Counted from the stretch's first letter, positions 18,579 to 28,628 are shown. The stretch: 64,000 bases of DNA from Geminicoccus roseus DSM 18922 (GCF_000427665.1 NZ_KE386572.1:124001-188000), one strand, 5' to 3'. Notes: generated from the sequence alone by a model not told the origin. Numbers and translations are program-made.

Positions 18579-18687
18579 CGTCCTCGTGCGCCAAAGGCTG
18601 GGCCCGGCGGGAATCAACCGGACGAAGCGGGGTCTACCGAGACGCCGCCGGGCGCACAAGCCGGGCGTGGCGCAGGGCGCCCTGCCC

Positions 18688-20033
<1,346 letters not shown>

Positions 20034-20037
<4 letters not shown>

Positions 20038-20729
20038 GGCCACCGGTCGCCGCCGGTCTTGAGCATGTAGCCCTCGCCGCGCACCGTCACGAGGTGGCGC
20101 GGCGCCTTGGGATCCGGCTCGATCTTGCGGCGCAGCCGGGTCACCGCCACGTCGACCGCCCGGTCCGATCCGTCCAGCCCCACCCCGGTGGCGATCTCGA
20201 ACCGGGTCAGCGGCCGGTCGGCGCGCACCGCCAGGAAGTCGATCAGCGCGGTCTCGCCATCGGTCAGGCGCACCGGGCCGTGCTCGTCGAACAGTTCCTT
20301 CATCGCCGGGTCGTAGCGCAGATGGCCGAACGAGACCGTGCCGGCCTCGCGCGGCCCGGCGCGCCGCAGGATCGCCGCGATCCGCAGCGCCAGTTCGCGC
20401 GGCTCGAACGGCTTGGCCAGATAGTCCTCGGCCCCGGCCTCCAGCCCGGCGATCCGGTCGTCGGATTCGCCGCGCGCGGTGAGCAGGAGCACCGGCAGGT
20501 CGCGGCTGCGGCCGATCTCGGCGGTGAAGCTCACCCCGTCGCCGTCCGGCAGCATCACGTCCAGCACCACCAGGTCGAACATCACCCCTTCCAGGGCGTG
20601 GCGCGCCTCGGCCAGGTCGGCCGCCACCGAGACCCGGTAGCCCTCCTGGACCAGAAAGCGCTGCAGGAGCTGGCGCAGGCGCGGATCGTCGTCGACCACC
20701 AGGAGGTGGCGCTCGCCCAACTCGCTCAT
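20034..20729 (-). CDS. petR: OmpR-family response regulator (PetR-like)
   Basis: 231 residues. The receiver domain has acidic pocket VVDDD at 11-15, phosphoacceptor Asp57 (VVLDVMLPDGDG) and a later Lys in YLAKPF. The C-terminal winged helix ends VTRLRRKIEPDPKAPRHLVTVRGEGYMLKTGG. The arrangement MarR-like gene, regulator, kinase, next to ilvE matches the petP-petR region known from Rhodobacter capsulatus, where PetR is needed for respiratory gene expression; the symbol rests on that context. Confidence 0.9.
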
Positions 20730-20760
20730 GCAGGGGGCTCGCTCATGCTCGAAACCTTCC

Positions 20761-21252
20761 TCAGGAGGTGGTCAGGCTGCGCTGCGCCGCCTGGGCGGCC
20801 GGCTCGGCGCGCGGGTCGAGCAGCATCTCCAGGACCTGGCGGAAGCCGCCCACCGCCTCGGGCCCGACCATCCGGAAGGCGCGGCGCAGCCGGCGGCGGC
20901 GGAGCTGGTCGAGCTCCGCCAGAAGCGCGCGGCCGGTCTCGGTGATCCGGGCGGGGCGCTGCCGGCGGTCGGCCGCCCGCTGCTCCAGCTGCACCAGGCC
21001 CTTCGCCTCCAGCTCCGAGATCACCCGGGACAGGGTCTGCTTGCTGGCGGCGATGGTGCGCTTCAGCTCGACCATCGCCACGCCCGGCCGGCGGGCGACC
21101 AGCCGCAGCACGAGGTCGTGGGTGGCGCCCAGGCTGAGATGATCGAGGGCGTCGGCCACATCGGAGGCGACGAGACGCTGGGCCCGCTCGATCATCAGGA
21201 TCGCGTCGTCCAGGTCCTCGTCGCGCAGGAAGAGCGGGTTGCCGGTGCTCAT
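20761..21252 (-). CDS. petP: MarR-family transcriptional regulator (PetP-like)
   Basis: 163 residues with a winged-helix core: LVARRPGVAMVELKRTIAASKQTLSRVISELEAKGLVQLEQRAADRRQRPARITETGRALL. The wing sequence with D-R-R-x-x-x-x-x-x-T-x-x-G is the MarR signature. The ATG at 21252 has AGGA upstream. It lies 31 bases before the response regulator and is divergent from ilvE; petP-petR next to ilvE is a recurring alphaproteobacterial arrangement. Confidence 0.88.
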   Translation of the reverse strand: MSTGNPLFLRDEDLDDAILMIERAQRLVASDVADALDHLSLGATHDLVLRLVARRPGVAMVELKRTIAASKQTLSRVISELEAKGLVQLEQRAADRRQRPARITETGRALLAELDQLRRRRLRRAFRMVGPEAVGGFRQVLEMLLDPRAEPAAQAAQRSLTTS

Positions 21253-21413
21253 GGGTCCTATCGCTTGTCTTTTCTGGACGCCTGCGCGGCACAGGCTGCC
21301 TAGCACGCGCGGGGTTCCGTTGACATCCCGGGATCATGGGTGATAGCGCGCCCAGCACCGTCGACGACTCGTTCTTACCCGTCGCGACCCGTCCACACCG
21401 AGGTTCGTCCACC

Positions 21414-22289
21414 ATGGCAGCGCTGATCCCCTACCACGACCGCGACGGCTGGATCTGGTACGATGGCGAGATGGTACCGTGGCGCGACGCCAGGCTGCAT
21501 GTGCTCACCCACGGGTTGCACTATGCCAGCGCGGTGTTCGAGGGCGAGCGCGCCTATGGCGGCAAGGTGTTCAAGCTGCGCGAGCACAGCCAGCGCCTGA
21601 TCGACAGCGGCCGGGTCTTAGGCTTCGAGATCCCCTGGACGGTCGAGCAGATCGACGAGGCGACGGTCGCCACCATCGCCAAGAACGAGCTGTCGGACTG
21701 CTATGTCCGGCCGATCGCCTGGCGGGGCAGCGAAATGATGGGCGTGGCGGCGCAGGCGTCGAAGATCCATGTCGCGATCGCGGTGTGGAAGTGGGGCGCC
21801 TATTACTCCGACCTGCGCCTGACCCGGGCGATCTACGACCGTCCGGCGCCGAACACCGCCCCGGTGCACGCCAAGGCCGCCGGCCTCTACATGATCTGCA
21901 CGATCTGCAAGCACGACGCCGAGGCCAAGGGGTTCGGCGACGCGCTGATGCTGGACTATCGCGGCTATGTCGCGGAGACCACCGGCGCCAACATCTTCCT
22001 GGTCCTGGACGGCAAGCTGCACACCCCGATCGCCGACTGCATCCTGAACGGCATCACCCGCCGCACCGTGATCGAGCTGGCCAAGGCGCGCGGGATCGAG
22101 GTGATCGAGCGGCACATCAAGCCGGAGGAGCTGCCGGGCGCGCAGGAGATCTTCGTGACCGGCACCGCCGCCGAGATCACCCCGGTGCGCGCGATCGACG
22201 AGCTGAGCTACCAGGTCGGGCCGATCACCCAGCAGCTTCTCCAGGACTTCCACGCCGCGACCCGCGCCCACGAGAAGGCCGCGGCCTGA
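21414..22289 (+). CDS. ilvE: Branched-chain amino acid aminotransferase
   Basis: 291 residues, fold-type IV PLP enzyme. The PLP-binding lysine is Lys154 in PVHAKAAGLYM, with LTHGLHYASAVFEGERAYGG at 31-50 and the cofactor phosphate region ETTGANIFLV. It interconverts Leu, Ile and Val with their 2-oxo acids. The ATG at 21414 fits the family N-terminus; an upstream ATG at 21336 adds residues without similarity. A TTGACA at 21320-21325 followed after 15 bases by TGATAG is a possible promoter. Confidence 0.95.
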   Translation: MAALIPYHDRDGWIWYDGEMVPWRDARLHVLTHGLHYASAVFEGERAYGGKVFKLREHSQRLIDSGRVLGFEIPWTVEQIDEATVATIAKNELSDCYVRPIAWRGSEMMGVAAQASKIHVAIAVWKWGAYYSDLRLTRAIYDRPAPNTAPVHAKAAGLYMICTICKHDAEAKGFGDALMLDYRGYVAETTGANIFLVLDGKLHTPIADCILNGITRRTVIELAKARGIEVIERHIKPEELPGAQEIFVTGTAAEITPVRAIDELSYQVGPITQQLLQDFHAATRAHEKAAA

Positions 22290-22303
22290 CCGGCGGCTTG
22301 GCC

Positions 22304-22891
22304 ATGGACGCCACCAGCTCCGGGCGCCCGCTCCAGGTCGCGGTGTTCTGCGGCTCGCGCCCGGGCCGCGACCCGGTCCATGCCGCGCTGGCGAAGGAAC
22401 TGGGCCAGGCCATCGGCGGGCGCGGCTGGCGGCTGGTCTATGGCGGCGGCCATGTCGGCCTGATGGGGATCGTCGCCCAGGCGGTGCTGGATGGCGGCGG
22501 CCAGGTCCACGGCATCATCACCCAGCATCTGGTCGGCCGAGAGGTGGCGATGCCGGGCCTGCAGAAGCTCGACGTGGTCGACACCATGTTCGAGCGCAAG
22601 CGCCTGCTGATCGACGGCAGCGACGCCTACATCGTCCTGCCCGGCGGGTTCGGCACGGTGGATGAACTGCTCGACGTGCTGACGCTGAAGCAGCTGGACG
22701 AGCACCGCAAGCCGATCGTGCTCCTGGATTCGACCGGCCGGTTCTGGGCGCCCTGGCTGGCCCTGGCCCGCCACCTGGTCGACGAGGGCTTCGCCGGGCC
22801 CTCCGCCCTGGCCCTGGCGGCCGAAGCCGCGGACGTCGAGGCTGCCCTGCGCCTGGCCGAGGCCGCTCCCGGAACGGCCGAGCTGGCCTAG
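22304..22891 (+). CDS. LOG-family (TIGR00730) Rossmann protein
   Basis: 195 residues. Motifs are VFCGSRPG, YGGGHVGLMGIVAQAVL and LPGGFGTVDEL, the last being the PGGxGTxxE signature of LOG proteins, which are cytokinin-riboside-monophosphate phosphoribohydrolases or related nucleotide hydrolases. It starts 14 bases after ilvE and is probably co-transcribed. The physiological substrate in bacteria is usually not known. Confidence 0.9.
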   Translation: MDATSSGRPLQVAVFCGSRPGRDPVHAALAKELGQAIGGRGWRLVYGGGHVGLMGIVAQAVLDGGGQVHGIITQHLVGREVAMPGLQKLDVVDTMFERKRLLIDGSDAYIVLPGGFGTVDELLDVLTLKQLDEHRKPIVLLDSTGRFWAPWLALARHLVDEGFAGPSALALAAEAADVEAALRLAEAAPGTAELA

Positions 22892-23049
22892 GCCGGGCTC
22901 CGTCGACCCCTTCCTGACCAGCATCGTCGACAGGCACATGCATTGGCTGGAGGAGCGGCAGCATCTGGCTGCAGTGCGTCTCCTCAAGACACTTGCACCA
23001 TGAGCAGACTTGGCCCATGTCTAGATTTGGACAAGGAGCCCTGAAGAGC

Positions 23050-23571
23050 ATGTTGGGTGCGCACGGACAGGCGCCGGTCGGGGCTGGCCCGCAGATCCTC
23101 GACAGGTCGCGCTTCGATCCCGTTCGTCGCAGGGAGTTGAGCCCCCCTGCCCTGCGGACCTTTTTGACCATCGCTGATCTTTGGCGCCTCACCGAGGACG
23201 AGCGGCGGCTAGTGTTGGGCTATCCCGCCCGCTCGACCTATCAGAACTGGTGCCGGCTGGCGCGCGAGCATGGCGGCTTCACCCTCGATGCCGATGTGCT
23301 GACCCGCATCTCGGCCGTGCTCGGCATCCACCAGGCGCTGGGCGTCGTGTTTCGCGATGAACAGGCCGGGGTGCAGTGGCTGCGGGCGCCGCATGCGGCC
23401 CTGGTGTTCGGCGGACATCCGCCGATTAGCCTCGTCACCAGCGGCTCGCAGGATGGGCTGCTGACGGTGCGGCGCTTCCTCGATGCCGCCAGGGGCGGGC
23501 TCTACATGGCCCCCAACGCGGTCGATGCCGACCCTGCCCCCTACACGGACCGCGAGATCGTCTTCCGGTGA
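23050..23571 (+). CDS. MbcA/ParS/Xre-type antitoxin
   Basis: 173 residues from the ATG at 23050, which has AAGGAG 11 bases upstream; in-frame starts at 23017 and 22993 are possible. The N-terminal half holds a helix-turn-helix-like region (LRTFLTIADLWRLTEDERRLVLGYPARSTYQNWCRLAREHG). The C-terminal half is the DUF2384 toxin-binding domain, with LGIHQALGVVFRDEQAGVQWLRAPHAALVFGG and SGSQDGLLTVRRFLDAARGG. Antitoxins of this family neutralise RES toxins and repress their own promoter. Its stop overlaps the toxin start by four bases. Confidence 0.88.
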   Translation: MLGAHGQAPVGAGPQILDRSRFDPVRRRELSPPALRTFLTIADLWRLTEDERRLVLGYPARSTYQNWCRLAREHGGFTLDADVLTRISAVLGIHQALGVVFRDEQAGVQWLRAPHAALVFGGHPPISLVTSGSQDGLLTVRRFLDAARGGLYMAPNAVDADPAPYTDREIVFR

Positions 23572-24242
23572 GCGGGCCGCTCGCTCCCGCGCCACAACCA
23601 TCCTGCCGGCTGGTGCCCTCGCAGTTCCCGCCCATCGGCTTGTTCGACACGGTGGCCACGGCCGCCGACCTGCCGGCCGTGTTGGAACTGGTCGGCTGGA
23701 CCAACGACCGGCTGGTGCCCGAGCGGATCCGGCGCCTGCCCGAGCGGGAATGGGTCTATGGGCGCAGCAACGCCAGCGTGGTGATGGCTGCCCTCCTGCA
23801 CGGCGCGCCGGAGGGCAGCCGCTTCAATGGTCCGGATCTGGGCGCATGGTACGCGGCCGATGACGTGCGCACCGCCGCCGCTGAAGTCGGCCACCATCTT
23901 CGCCGGGAAGCGGTGGCGCGCAGCGTGCCGCAGATGCGCCGGACCTTCCGCAGCTATGCCGCCCGGTTGCTGGGCGACTATCTCGACATCCGTGGCCAGC
24001 AGGCAGCGCTCCCTGAGGTCTATGCGCCGGACCGCTACGAGGCCTCGCAGGCATTCGGCGAGGCCGTCCGGGCCGAGGGGGGTTCCGGCATCCTGTACGA
24101 CAGCCTGCGCCGCCAGGGTGGGCAGAGCGTCGCCGCCTACCGTCCGACCCAGGTGACGGACGTGGTGCAGGCCGACCATTTCGAGATACTGGCGGTGGCC
24201 GCCGAGCGCCGGATCGAGGTGCGCAAGCTCTCGGACACCTAG
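23568..24242 (+). CDS. RES-domain toxin (NAD+ phosphorylase/glycohydrolase family)
   Basis: 224 residues. The RES-fold pattern is visible: GSRFNGPDLGAWYAADDVRTAAAEVGHHL supplies the conserved Arg, Asn, Tyr and Glu, and GSGILYDSLRRQGGQSVAAYRPTQV the later Ser-containing part. Characterised family members deplete cellular NAD+ and stop growth. It is translationally coupled (ATGA) to the antitoxin upstream, a classic type II module. The pair lies at the left edge of the denitrification region. Confidence 0.9.
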   Translation: MSGPLAPAPQPSCRLVPSQFPPIGLFDTVATAADLPAVLELVGWTNDRLVPERIRRLPEREWVYGRSNASVVMAALLHGAPEGSRFNGPDLGAWYAADDVRTAAAEVGHHLRREAVARSVPQMRRTFRSYAARLLGDYLDIRGQQAALPEVYAPDRYEASQAFGEAVRAEGGSGILYDSLRRQGGQSVAAYRPTQVTDVVQADHFEILAVAAERRIEVRKLSDT

Positions 24243-24668
24243 TCCAGAACCGAGCGGACACTGGCCGGCACCGGTGGCTCATCTAGCGCACCTTGGCCTG
24301 GTCCGTGACAAGCTGGCATCGTGAAACGTCAGCGCCAGCCCACCAGCGACCTGCCGCGGCGCCAGGCATGAAATCCGGGTCCATCCCCCGCCGTGATTCT
24401 CAGGGGAAGCGGTGCTGGACCTCTGCAGAAAGCGAGGCAGCACCCAGCAGGAGAACCTTGTGGCAGGGTCGATGCGATCGCATCATCCCATGGAGTAGAT
24501 GGTCTGCAGCCGGTAGCAATATCATGCGGATGATCAGATCACGGGATCCAACGCGCAGACGTAGTTCCATCATGGAATATAAATTACATAAAGATATGCG
24601 CATTTTTCCGCTCGGGACGAGGAGGCCGTAACCACCCGGCGCCCCTGTCCTCCGGTAGGAGAAGCTTC
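24243..24668. other. Intergenic stretch before fixL
   Basis: 426 bases without a supportable gene. It holds a perfect 14-base palindrome GATGCGATCGCATC at 24471-24484, and from about 24500 to 24610 an AT-richer part suited to a promoter, about 60-170 bases before fixL. No FixJ-like or FNR-like site was found here, so fixL does not look autoregulated by the sites seen elsewhere. Confidence 0.5.
24471..24484. repeat. Perfect 14-bp palindrome upstream of fixL
   Basis: GATGCGATCGCATC is its own reverse complement and lies about 185 bases before the fixL start. It could be a regulator site or chance; GCGATCGC-type palindromes are over-represented in some bacteria. Confidence 0.3.
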
Positions 24669-26204
24669 TTGGCGAATTCAGCACCAGCGCCGGGCGATCC
24701 CGAACTCACGACCAGTCTGGAACTCGTTCTCGACTCGATACCCGACTTCGCCATCATCCTTCTGGATCCACAGGGGCGGATCTCCATCTGGAACTCGGGC
24801 GCCGAACGCATCAATGGCTGGCGCGACGAGGAGGTCATCGGCCGCCACCTCTCGATCTTCTATCCCGAGGAAGCCATCGCGGCGGGCGTGCCGGAGCGCC
24901 ACCTCGACATCGTGCGCCGGACGGGGCGCTTCGAGGAGCAGACCGTCCTCACGCGCAAGGATGGATCGACCTATATCGCGCACGTCGTCATGACCCTGCT
25001 GCGGGACGAGGCGGGCCATGTGCGCGGCTATGCCAAGGTGACGCGGGACGTCACCGGCCGGGTCGAGGCCGAACGGACGTTGCGGGCCCGCGAGGCCCAC
25101 CTCCAGTCCATCCTGGATACCGTGCCGGACGCCATGGTGGTGATCGACGAGCAGGGCTGGATGCAGTCCTTCAGCGTCACGGCGGAACGTCTGTTCGGCT
25201 ACAGCGCGGCCGACGCCGTCGGCCAGAACGTCAAGATCCTGATGCCCAGCCCGTACCGGGAGCAGCACGACGCCTACCTGAAGCGCTACCTCGCCACCGG
25301 CGAGCGCCGGATCATCGGCATCGGGCGGGTCGTGGTCGGCCTGCGCAAGGACGGCTCGACCTTCCCGATGGAACTCGCGGTCGGCGAGATGTCCTCCGGC
25401 GGCAAGCGCTACTTCACCGGCTTCATCCGCGACCTGACCGAGCGCCAGCGGACCGAGACCCGGCTGCAGGAACTGCAGGCCGAACTCGTCCACATGTCGC
25501 GCTTCACGGCGCTGGGCGAGATGGCCTCCACCCTCGCGCACGAGATCAACCAGCCGCTCACCGCGGTCTCGAACTACCTGAAGGGCTGCCGGCGCCTGCT
25601 CGAGCGCAGCACCGAGGAGAAGGCGGTGATGCTGCGCCAGGCGGTCGAGCAGGCCGCCGAGCAGGCGCTGCGCGCCGGCCAGATCATCCGGCACCTGCGC
25701 GAGTTCGTGGCGCGCGGCGAGAGCGAGCGCCATGTCGAGCATCTGGCGAAGCTGATCGAGGAGGCGAGCGCGCTGGCGCTGGTCGGGGCCAAGGAAAAGG
25801 GCGTGCGGGTCGGCTTCCGCTTCGATCCCGAGGCGCCGCTGGTCCTGGTCGACCGGATCCAGATCCAGCAGGTCTTGCTCAACCTCATCCGCAACGCCAT
25901 TGAGGCGATGCAGGAATCGCTCAGGCGCGAGCTGCTCGTGCAGACCGATGCCCAGCCCGGCAGCATGGTGCAGGTCAGCGTGAGCGATACCGGGCCCGGC
26001 ATCGCGGCCGAGATCGCCCAGCAGCTCTTCCATCCGTTCATCACCACCAAGAAGCACGGCATGGGGGTAGGCCTGTCGATCTGCCGGACGATCGTCGAGT
26101 CCCATGGCGGCAAGATCTGGGCGGAGGCCGGGCCGGACGGCGGGACCGTGTTCCGCTTCACGCTCCGGGCCATCAGGGAGGAGGAACTGAACCATGAGCC
26201 ATGA
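24669..26204 (+). CDS. fixL: Oxygen-sensing PAS histidine kinase FixL
   Basis: 511 residues, two PAS domains and a kinase, with no membrane segment. The second PAS (about 140-255) keeps the heme signature of FixL: His200 in [12 protein letters not shown] as axial ligand, Arg206, and Arg220 in [10 protein letters not shown]. These are the same residue numbers as in Bradyrhizobium FixL. The phosphoacceptor is His291 in [11 protein letters not shown]1 and G2 boxes follow ([24 protein letters not shown]). Heme-bound oxygen should inhibit the kinase. The start is TTG at 24669 with TAGGAG upstream. It overlaps fixJ by 11 bases. Confidence 0.93.
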   Translation: MANSAPAPGDPELTTSLELVLDSIPDFAIILLDPQGRISIWNSGAERINGWRDEEVIGRHLSIFYPEEAIAAGVPERHLDIVRRTGRFEEQTVLTRKDGSTYIAHVVMTLLRDEAGHVRGYAKVTRDVTGRVEAERTLRAREAHLQSILDTVPDAMVVIDEQGWMQSFSVTAERLFGYSAADAVGQNVKILMPSPYREQHDAYLKRYLATGERRIIGIGRVVVGLRKDGSTFPMELAVGEMSSGGKRYFTGFIRDLTERQRTETRLQELQAELVHMSRFTALGEMASTLAHEINQPLTAVSNYLKGCRRLLERSTEEKAVMLRQAVEQAAEQALRAGQIIRHLREFVARGESERHVEHLAKLIEEASALALVGAKEKGVRVGFRFDPEAPLVLVDRIQIQQVLLNLIRNAIEAMQESLRRELLVQTDAQPGSMVQVSVSDTGPGIAAEIAQQLFHPFITTKKHGMGVGLSICRTIVESHGGKIWAEAGPDGGTVFRFTLRAIREEELNHEP

Positions 26205-26811
26205 CGCGATCGTGCACGTGGTCGACGACGACATCGCGGTCCGCCAGTCCCTCGCCTTCCTGCTGGGCTCGGCCGACCTTTCGGTCCGGCTCTACGATTC
26301 GGCCCTGGCCTTCCTGGAAGCGCTGCCGAAGCGCCCGAAGGGCTGCCTGGTGACCGATATCCGCATGCCCGGAATGGACGGGCTGCAGCTCCAGCGCCGC
26401 CTCGCCGAGCTGGGCGTCAGGCTGCCGATCATCATGATCACCGGCCATGGCGACGTGCCGCTCGCGGTCGAGGCGATCAAGGCGGGTGCCGTCGACTTCA
26501 TCGAGAAGCCCTTCGACGACGAGGCCCTTCTCGGCGCCATCCATGCAGCCCTCTCCCTGGGGGCGGTGGACACGCAGCGCGATTCCCAGCTCGCCGAGAT
26601 CCAGGCCCGCCTCGATTCCCTGTCGGAGCGTGAGCGCCAGGTCCTGGATGGGCTGGTGGCCGGCAAGCCGAACAAGGTCATCGCCTACGACCTTGGCATC
26701 AGCCCGCGCACCATCGAGATCTACCGGGCGAACGTCATGACCAAGATGCGGGCGGGCAGCCTCTCCGAACTGGTGCGGATGGCGCTGCTGGCCGGCACGG
26801 GTGCGGGGTAG
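26194..26811 (+). CDS. fixJ: Two-component response regulator FixJ
   Basis: 205 residues. The receiver has VVDDD, phosphoacceptor Asp55 ([12 protein letters not shown]), and the [24 protein letters not shown] stretch typical of FixJ. The LuxR-type DNA-binding domain follows: [43 protein letters not shown]. It is phosphorylated by FixL under low oxygen and is expected to activate fixK and, here, probably nar genes. It is translationally coupled to fixL. Confidence 0.94.
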   Translation: MSHDAIVHVVDDDIAVRQSLAFLLGSADLSVRLYDSALAFLEALPKRPKGCLVTDIRMPGMDGLQLQRRLAELGVRLPIIMITGHGDVPLAVEAIKAGAVDFIEKPFDDEALLGAIHAALSLGAVDTQRDSQLAEIQARLDSLSERERQVLDGLVAGKPNKVIAYDLGISPRTIEIYRANVMTKMRAGSLSELVRMALLAGTGAG

Positions 26812-26812
26812 A

Positions 26813-26834
26813 ACCTAAGGGTTTCTCCGGTGGT
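26813..26834 (+). promoter_or_regulatory. FixJ-like dyad site a (degenerate right half)
   Basis: ACCTAAGGGT-N2-CTCCGGTGGT begins just past the fixJ stop and lies 80 bases before the receiver gene at 26915. The left half matches the sites before fixK and narG; the right half is weaker. Assignment to FixJ is inference from position and recurrence. Confidence 0.5.
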
Positions 26835-26914
26835 GCGGATCTTGCCTCCGCGGACCATATTGGAGATCGCACGGACGCGACGCCGTTTGTGCCAGGAAGC
26901 CCGGAAAGTCGCTC

Positions 26915-27307
26915 ATGGCCACCCGCCCAGGCTCCGTCATCATTGTTGATGACGACGATGCCGTCCGCAGCTCGCTGAAGTTCGTCCTGGAGCTGGAAGG
27001 CCTCGACGTCCAGGCCTACCAGGGCGGCCGCGAGGTTCTGGCCGATGCGGCGGCGCTGCCGGCCGACTGCCTCGTGGTGGACTACTTCATGCCCGCCATG
27101 ACCGGCATCGAGCTCATCGACGAGCTGCACCGGCGGCTGGTCCACATCCCGGCCATCCTGATCACCGCCAGGGCCGACGCCGACATGCGCGGCCAGGCGG
27201 CCCGCGCCGGCTTCCACGCCGTCCTCGAGAAGCCTCTGTCCGACGAGGCGCTCATCGACACCATCCGCTCCCTGCTCCCGGCGGACAGGACCGGCGCGCC
27301 GGGCTGA
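26915..27307 (+). CDS. Stand-alone receiver-domain protein
   Basis: 130 residues, a single CheY-like receiver without output domain. Acidic pocket VDDDD at 11-15, phosphoacceptor Asp56 (CLVVDYFMPAMTG), signalling Thr in ILITARAD, and Lys106 in LEKPLSDE. It is closest in style to the FixJ receiver. Its place between fixJ and fixK, behind a copy of the same dyad as fixK, suggests a feedback or phosphate-sink role on FixL, like FixT in rhizobia and Caulobacter; that is inference, since FixT itself is a small receiver-like protein of different sequence. Confidence 0.88.
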   Translation: MATRPGSVIIVDDDDAVRSSLKFVLELEGLDVQAYQGGREVLADAAALPADCLVVDYFMPAMTGIELIDELHRRLVHIPAILITARADADMRGQAARAGFHAVLEKPLSDEALIDTIRSLLPADRTGAPG

Positions 27308-27318
27308 CCGAGAGCCCC

Positions 27319-27340
27319 ACCTCAGGGACATCCCTTAGGG
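27319..27340. promoter_or_regulatory. FixJ-like dyad site b upstream of fixK
   Basis: ACCTCAGGGA-N2-TCCCTTAGGG; its reverse complement is nearly identical to the site before narG, sharing 18 consecutive bases apart from one. It lies 76-98 bases before the fixK start, the usual place for an activator site. FixJ is the natural candidate because FixK genes are its classical target. Confidence 0.65.
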
Positions 27341-27416
27341 AAGCATCGGATTTTCGCCGCGGTTCGCAGCCGGCTATCCATGCGGTGACGCCACCCATCG
27401 ACCGCCGGAGGTTCCG

Positions 27417-28085
27417 ATGCACCCCACACGCGTTGCGCCCCTCGCTCCGGCTGCAGCCGTCCTCCAGGCCTCCCCATGGCAGGCGGCCGAGGTTCCGCCG
27501 CTGGGAAGGGTGCGGAGCTTCGTCAAGGACGAGACGATCATGGCGGCGGGCGGTTGCCCGATATTCTTCTACAAGGTCGTCTCCGGCATGGTCCGCACCT
27601 GCCAGGTCCTCGCCGACGGCCGCCGGAAGATCGCGGCCTTCTACACGGCGGGCGACGTCTTCGGGATCGAGGCGGGCCACGAGCACCGCTTCGCCGCCGA
27701 GGCGCTGGGCGACGTCACTGTCCTGGCCTATCGCCGCTGCAGCTTCGACAGGGTGGCCTCCGGCGATGGCCGGATCGGGCGCATGGTGATGGACGCCATG
27801 ATCCGCGACCTCGGACGGGCGCACGACCACATGCTGGTCCTGGCGCGCAAGAGCGCGATCGGCAGGGTGGCGGCCTTCCTGCTCGACCTGAGCGACCGCG
27901 CTGCCGGCCGGGTGGTCGACCTTTCCATGCCCCGGGCGGACATCGCGGACTATCTCGGCCTGACCATCGAATCCGTGTCCCGCTCGTTCACCCAGCTCGA
28001 GCGCCTGGGGGTGATCGAGGTCCTGGCGACCCGGCGCACGGTGATCGTCCGCGACATGGCTGCCCTGCGGGGCTTCGACGCGTAG
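27417..28085 (+). CDS. fixK: Crp/Fnr-family regulator FixK
   Basis: 222 residues. An N-terminal cyclic-nucleotide-like beta-roll (about 30-140) lacks the four-cysteine cluster of Fnr, as in FixK. The C-terminal helix-turn-helix MPRADIADYLGLTIESVSRSFTQLERLGVI has the E-S-V-S-R recognition helix expected to bind TTGat-type half sites. It lies downstream of a good FixJ-like dyad and is followed by a strong terminator, so it is a single-gene unit. Likely targets in view are the FNR-type boxes before narK1 and between nnrS and dnr. Confidence 0.88.
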   Translation: MHPTRVAPLAPAAAVLQASPWQAAEVPPLGRVRSFVKDETIMAAGGCPIFFYKVVSGMVRTCQVLADGRRKIAAFYTAGDVFGIEAGHEHRFAAEALGDVTVLAYRRCSFDRVASGDGRIGRMVMDAMIRDLGRAHDHMLVLARKSAIGRVAAFLLDLSDRAAGRVVDLSMPRADIADYLGLTIESVSRSFTQLERLGVIEVLATRRTVIVRDMAALRGFDA

Positions 28086-28126
28086 CTCGGCGCGGATCCC
28101 GCTTCTCTCCCTCTTCGCCGCATCGA

Positions 28127-28163
28127 CGCAGCCACCCCGCGGAACCTCCGCGGGGTGGCTGCG
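28127..28163 (+). terminator. Intrinsic terminator after fixK
   Basis: A perfect 17-base stem (CGCAGCCACCCCGCGGA with TCCGCGGGGTGGCTGCG) and a three-base loop lie 42 bases after the fixK stop and are followed by TTCATT. It is the longest perfect hairpin noticed in the window. Confidence 0.8.
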
Positions 28164-28174
28164 TTCATTCGCGC

Positions 28175-28429
28175 ATGACGAGCCATTTCCTCCCCCGTGC
28201 CGCGCAGCTCCTGGCACTCGCCTTCATGGCGTGGGGGATCGTCGTGATCCTGCGGATCGCCAGCATCGTGCTGGCCACCCTGAGCGGCTTGCCGATCGGC
28301 GCGGGTGCTTCGGCGCTCGTCGTGATGGGCGGCGGCTGGGCCCTGATCCTGGTGGAGCTCTACATCCTGCTGATGCGTCCGCAGGCGCCGGCGCGTGCCG
28401 ATCGAGGCGCGGCGGCCAGGGACAGGTAG
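28175..28429 (+). CDS. Small membrane protein, two segments
   Basis: 84 residues with two hydrophobic stretches (ALAFMAWGIVVILRIASIVLATL and ASALVVMGGGWALILVELYILLM) and an Arg/Ala-rich tail. The protein looks genuine. However, the ATG comes only 12 bases after the fixK terminator hairpin, and no ribosome site is visible, so its expression is unclear. It overlaps the end of an opposing frame (28224-28628). Not assigned to a family. Confidence 0.45.
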   Translation: MTSHFLPRAAQLLALAFMAWGIVVILRIASIVLATLSGLPIGAGASALVVMGGGWALILVELYILLMRPQAPARADRGAAARDR

Positions 28430-28628
28430 GGGTGGGACCGCCCTCCTCCTCCGGACTTTCCATCTGCGCTGCCAGATAGGCCAGCAGGAGGGAGAACGGC
28501 CCGAGCAGCGCGGCGAGGGCGATATCGGCCAGTGCCGCCAGCGGGGATGGCTCCGCCTCGCGGGTCCAGAGCAGGCTGGCGATGCCGATGCCGCACCAGA
28601 GAACGAGTGCCGCCACCATGTCGCTCAT
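28224..28628 (-). CDS. Possible small membrane protein on the opposite strand
   Basis: A 134-codon frame. Only its first 66 residues look like protein: MSDMVAALVLWCGIGIASLLW, then PLAALADIALAALLGPFSLLLAYLAAQMES, two likely membrane helices and an acidic end. The remainder overlaps the plus-strand small gene and reads as a shadow (Pro/Arg-rich). If real, either the gene was extended by loss of its original stop or the overlap is genuine. Low confidence. Confidence 0.35.
   Translation of the reverse strand: MSDMVAALVLWCGIGIASLLWTREAEPSPLAALADIALAALLGPFSLLLAYLAAQMESPEEEGGPTPTCPWPPRLDRHAPAPADASAGCRAPPGSGPSRRPSRRAPKHPRRSASRSGWPARCWRSAGSRRSPTP

Noticed and set aside
28086-28126. FNR or FixJ-like site downstream of fixK
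   Set aside because: Only the terminator hairpin is present; no ACCTnAGG or TTGnn-N4-nnCAA pattern was found.
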